Source: Cryptomeria japonica (lineage: Eukaryota > Streptophyta > Pinopsida > Cupressales > Cupressaceae). Taken from it: a stretch of DNA of 64,000 bases. Made by a program: the position numbers and the translations under genes. Position 1 is the stretch's first letter, and each line of letters begins with the position of its first letter. Below, one piece after another: positions 59,760 to 64,000 of this stretch. The stretch covers positions 610,068,065 to 610,132,064 of the forward strand of contig NC_081405.1 of assembly GCF_030272615.1 (NCBI RefSeq), in the 5' to 3' direction. The notes beneath the pieces are model-generated. The model ran no database searches and had not been told where the DNA came from. It saw nothing but the letters and a program-made list of their open reading frames with translations.

Positions 59760-60130
59760 TTGTTATCAACTTCTAGGTCTTACATCTACGTGTTGCGAAT
59801 GAATTTGAATGAACAATTTTAAATCTAGTAGAAGGGAATTTTGCATAACATGGAGCCACAATCTACCTAGAAGAATATTATATGTGAGGGAATCAATTAT
59901 GACATAGATAGGTATGGGTAAGATCATATCACCCACATTAATAGGGATTATAATTGTACATGATGACTATCTACAAATATTATCAAAGCATCAAATACAA
60001 AGAGAATTTGGTTGAATCGGGAAGGTATCCACCTTCATCTCATGTAAGAATTCTATTTTTCAAACATTAAGACTAGAACCACTATCAAATAGGGTACATT
60101 TTATGCATTACCATGGATGACCACAACAAT
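59760..60130 (-). pseudogene. Gypsy protease relic
   Basis: Minus-strand reading VVVIHGNA, then CTLFDSGSSLNV (60095-60060; the DSG active site is intact), MKVDTFPIQPNSLCI, INVGDMILPIPIYVI and DSLTYNILLGRLWLH (about 59880). This matches the aspartic protease of plant Gypsy elements, different in type from the one at 51636. Several frameshifts and stops. No LTR of this element was identified. Confidence 0.6.
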
Positions 60131-60250
60131 TATGAGGGGTTCATATTAATTTTGAACTTCCAAAGAAGGTAAATCATGTTGTTAGAGAATAATATCCATC
60201 TTTATTTTATACATATAATCAAGAAAGGATACTTAATTATGCTAGAAATA

Positions 60251-61267
60251 TGCTGAATTTTCTTATGTGTTTTCATTGATGTCAACACTATTCTTTGGTT
60301 GGATATGGTTTTGTCCTGGTTGGTTATTGCTATCCTGGATGGCTGCTGCTATCTCGGTTGGGCTTAGTTATTAGTGTTTCTGATCCAGTATGATAAAATT
60401 GGTTGTTTTAGTTTTGGATGGTTATATGATCAACACATTTAGTTGGTTCATGAATTGGTACTCTGAAAGTTATCACTTATGTTCTGGATTACTGATTGAT
60501 ATTTCTTGGTACCGGTTGGCTTTATCGATTAGCGTTATTCGATGATTTAGTTAAGTGATTTTGGTTCATCTTATAGGAATGGTTCGTAATGTTCTAAAGG
60601 TGTTATTGATCATGTCCAAATTTTTTGGTGGCTTTGCTTCGGCTGGCATGATGCTTTGGTGGTCTTATTTGGATCTGGTTGGTTATTATGTGTTATTACA
60701 CTAAGGGTTTCTACCGGTTGGTGAAACATGTTGATATAGGTCTTAGATAAATTTCCGATGGATATAATTATTTGGTAATTTTAATTATGTCCATACTATA
60801 TAATGTAAATTATAATATTAGTCTAGTGGTATTGTGTGATGTATTTTTTGTAATTATGGTTTATGGGTTCAAGGTTTAGACGATGTTTTTATCAAGGTTG
60901 ATTATCTATATTTATAGGTGATATATTCATGTAATTTGGATATCAGTATAGATAAAAGGTTATGTCTACATTATTAGAGAGAGGTAACTATGTGAACAAG
61001 GTTATATCAATCAGTGAAGAATTGTGAAGGTTTTGGTATTGCAGGGCAGACATCTATGCTTAACCGGAACTATATCAAGCATTAGGAGATGTTATTTTCA
61101 CATTTCATTTTTCCTTGAATTGTACTATGATGTTTATGTAAGTCAGTGAGACTTCTCTTTTGTGACAAGCAGTGAGCTCTAGGCAGTTGTCTTAATTGCA
61201 AGTACAATCCCTATTGTAATTAGTTCACATACTCCTACAGAAGTATTATCTGATTGTGGGTAGGGTT
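60251..61267 (+). repeat. Copia-type LTR, 3'-interrupted
   Basis: Plus strand, start TGCTGAATTTTCTTATGTG, then TTCATTGATGTCAACACTAT as in the Copia-1/3 LTRs. It aligns with that family as far as CTGATTGTGGGTAGGGTT and is then cut by the next LTR. Confidence 0.6.
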
Positions 61268-61687
61268 TGTTGGTATTATTGGCATTAATTTGTCATTGAT
61301 GTCAACTGGTTTGGCAAGGTCACCGATAAGTAATAAGTGGTGATAGGTATAAGAAGAGAAAGACATATGATGGCAATGCACATGTGAGTGAGTAGATAGA
61401 AGAAAGGCTACCAGTACACATGAATTGTGTCATCTACTGGTAAAGCAGGCTTACCGGTAAGGCACAAAATAGGATGAAGGTTGGCTATTTGGTTGTGATG
61501 AAGAGGAAAACTATTAAAAGAATGACAACACCCGGTGAGCAGAACATAGATGATGGCATGAAGACATACCAGAAGGCAATATGAATTATCAAGAGGATGT
61601 GTTGTCCATACAAAGGATGTTTGTTGGTCATGTCAATAAGGTGAACTGAGTTGGTAGTCAACCTTGGTCAACAATGAAGGTCAAACT
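61268..61687 (+). repeat. Second Copia-type LTR, truncated by Copia-5
   Basis: Start TGTTGGTATTATTGGC with TGATGTCAACTGG. Inserted in the previous LTR and cut at 61687 by Copia-5. No ORF. Confidence 0.55.
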
Positions 61688-63246
61688 TGTTAGTTAGATG
61701 AGAGGGGGGGTGAATCAGATAAACTTACTATTCAATATATTCTTCAAATTCAACCTTGGTAGGACTTACTTGATATGCAACTATGACTGTAAATCATTCA
61801 AACTCATAAACTAATGAACTTGAAACATAAAAACACATTTAACACCAGATTTAACATGGAACCCCAAATAGGGAAAAACAACTGTGGGATTTCAAATCCA
61901 CTAAGAAAATATACTCTTCTAGAGTATGCTCAGCTAAAAGCCAATCTTGCTAAAGATTATATAAACACATTGCTAGATGTGACCCGATCAAGGGATTTCC
62001 CTTAGATTTATCAGAATTTTGTACTTTGTTAGAAGTGACCCTGTCAAAGGATTTCAAACACTCATTTAGAATGTTACCTTGGTAGAGGATTTACAAATAA
62101 GACTATTAAGTCGACTTGATTAAGAGATTTCCTATCACCTACAAAAATAAATAATAGTAATGAAATATATCTGCAACTTCACATCTAAAATGTTAAAGCA
62201 GACTCTATGTGCTCAAAATAATCTTGTCATAAGACTTATCCTCCTCCTTGATGGGCTCCTCAATCTATTCTTCAATCATATCTTCAATCTTTTGTACTCA
62301 GTAATCACCTCTGCAGTATCACTGCTCTTCTATTTACCCGCATACATTGATCATCAACATTTCTTTATTTATAAGCAATTCCTAACCGCTTAATCTCTTT
62401 AATCACATTTTCCATGATTAATCTTAGCCATCAGATCTTCAAACTTGACTAGGTTCATTGAATCCTTCCAACTAGAAAATGATTTATCTTGCCTTGAAAT
62501 TTGTATTCCTTCCTTGGTACTTGTGCTAGGTTATGGCCGTTCATTCTGTGTTGTAGATCTAACTCTTGAATTTTCATTGCCGTTGATCCTTAACAAACTT
62601 CTTGCATGGCATTCCAATCTTTTATGAATCTCTAGCTCATTAGCATCCTTCATTTAATAATTTATTTATTCATCCAATGCATTTTGTTACTGCTTCGTTG
62701 ATACTCGGTAAATACTAAACTTTACTCGGTAGACATTTTGTATTCATCTCAGTTACTGTCTCAGTAGCTTTTCTTGCTGACGACACTCGGTAACTTCTTT
62801 CTTCTTTAACCAACACTCATAACCTTGGTGTTTACCAACTAGCTCCTTGCTCGGTAAAATAGAACAGTATCAAACATTTCCTCATTCTGTTGCATGAAAT
62901 CTTTTCTCCTTCTTATTTAGTTTTTGAATACACATATATAGGATATCAAAACAATCAAAATAACATAATCTCAGCACTGTCTAACTCGGTAATAGTTTCC
63001 CATTGAATAACTTATTACTCCCCTTCATTTTCACATTCTTTCTATGTCACTTACCAACACCTTTATACTCATCAAAACATACTCTTTAAGATATGGCAAC
63101 ATCATACTGAATCAGAAAATCAATTGCTTGACATCAATGACAAAATAATATTATTAAGATAGTAATCATCATTTATCAATTATATAATCAATCTCCAACA
63201 ACCTTCTCAATATCATCATACCAACAAACTTAGTGTAATGCCAACA
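61688..63246 (-). repeat. Copia-5 3' LTR
   Basis: About 1559 bp, TGTTAGTTAGATGAGAGG on the left, ...AATGCCAACA on the right. Related to the Copia-2 LTR by length and the GGGGGGTGAATCAG block; left edge less certain. Confidence 0.7.
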
Positions 63247-63375
63247 ATCTCCCCCTTTGGCATTGATGGTAATACCAACTTGATTTATTACAATTGATTC
63301 AAACTGCTGTTATTCTACTATTGTTATCTTCTCCCCCTATCATTAGTCTTCTCCCCCTTTGGCAACAATGCCAAA
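63247..63375 (-). other. Copia-5 multiple polypurine tracts
   Basis: Plus-strand ATCTCCCCCTTTGGCATTGA at the LTR edge, CTTCTCCCCCTATC near 63330 and CTTCTCCCCCTTTGGCAACA near 63350. Confidence 0.75.
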
Positions 63376-63588
63376 AGTAAAACTAATCCATGATTACTTC
63401 CCCTGTGAAGTAATTTCCTTGTTGTTAAAACATATACAAGTGTATCATCTTAGTCTTGGTTAGAGAAACTTGTCTCCATTAACTATTCCCTCCACAACTT
63501 TAGACAACATTCTAAAGTGTGTAAATCAACATCAACTCACAACTAGTATTCTGTAGAGTCATAGAATTGATGCTTTCACCTAACTCTG

Positions 63589-64000
63589 TTAGTGAGTACT
63601 AGATAGGGGTAGGACACCTAACTTACTTCTGAGATACTCAAAAGTGTCCCTTGGTAGTGGCTTTGTGAAGATGTCTGCTAATTGTTCCTTAGTGCTAACA
63701 TATTCCAGCACAACTTTCTTTTCTTGAACTTCTTCTCTTAGATAATGATACTTTATAGAGATATGCTTTGTCTTAGAGTGCATTACCGGATTCTTTGAAA
63801 TGTTAATAGCACTTGTATTATCACAAAATATAGTTACTAGCTCGGTAACTATCTCATTCATACCTTCCAACAATTGTTTGATCCATGCTATATTGGTACA
63901 ATTCAATGCTACAGTGACATATTCAGCTTCAGCTGTTGACTGTGAAATGCATCCTTGTTTCTTGCTAAGCCAACTCACTAGTCTTTCTCTCAAAAAGAAA
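63589..64000 (-). pseudogene. Copia-5 RNase H C-terminus (partial)
   Basis: The open frame leads into LVSWLSKKQGCISQSTAEAE, then CDNTSAINISKNPVMHSKTK and LADIFTKPLPRDTFEYLRSK, and stops at 63589. This is the C-terminal half of a Copia RNase H with the conserved CDN and FTKPL motifs. Cleaner than the other Copia copies here: no stop or frameshift in the visible 130 residues, so this may be a younger element. Typed as pseudogene only because the rest is unseen. Confidence 0.65.

Larger units (their letters stand above)
61688..64000 (-). mobile_element. Copia-5, 3' part, running off the window
   Basis: Minus-strand 3' LTR (61688-63246), multiple PPTs and the RNase H end of pol. The 5' part lies beyond 64000, so target duplication and completeness are unknown. 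Confidence 0.8.

Overview
The window is plant nuclear DNA, most likely from a gymnosperm. It is AT-rich and almost entirely old, nested LTR retrotransposons, and I see no intact host gene. The lineage is inferred from the huge degraded Copia/Gypsy stack, the initiator-Met primer-binding sites (PBS), the Sirevirus-like repeated polypurine tracts (PPT, CAAAGGGGGAGA) and the plant SPT6 relic. No species is assigned.

Layout. 1-2670: decayed long ORF of unknown family (+). 3881-11603: non-autonomous Sirevirus-like element, TSD AGATA, with a coiled-coil/zinc-knuckle GAG and a large unknown second ORF in place of pol. That ORF is interrupted by a 334-bp TRIM (7346-7679, TSD CTACC) whose LTRs each carry a tRNA-like cloverleaf with A and B boxes. 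11735-11795 and 22777-23955: tandem SPT6-derived pseudogene, split by a truncated minus-strand Copia (Copia-1). Copia-1 has a second complete minus-strand Copia (Copia-2, 14554-21976) inserted in its LTR. 24838-30429: Copia-3 (+), TSD TTGCA. 30435-34568: tandem repeats, a probable LTR and a small ORF relic. 34574-43310: Copia-4 (-), TSD GAATG. Its 5' LTR holds a 2031-bp insertion with an 8-bp TSD, a terminal hairpin and a 513-codon frame broken only by five TAG codons. 43800-45600: relic of an L1-type LINE. 45761-57043: 11.3-kb Gypsy element, TSD CCAAC, that kept gag, protease and the integrase C-terminus but lost the RT-RNase H-integrase core; it carries an antisense plant-mobile-domain (PMD) gene relic in its 3' region. 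57609-58551: solo LTR, TSD TGAAT. 59760-60130: Gypsy protease relic (-). 60251-61687: two partial LTRs, one inside the other. 61688-64000: 3' part of Copia-5 (-), running off the window.

How it fits together. The autonomous-type Copia elements encode gag-protease-integrase-RT-RNase H but all visible copies are broken. The gag-only element, the TRIM and the Gypsy derivative have the cis signals (LTRs, PBS, PPT) but no RT, so they would have depended on enzymes made elsewhere. Most in-frame stops in several relics look like CAG/CAA to TAG/TAA changes, as expected for methylated, silenced transposons. The most unusual items are the tRNA-bearing TRIM, the TAG-only ORF inside the hairpin-tipped insertion, the gag-plus-unknown-ORF element and the antisense PMD gene.
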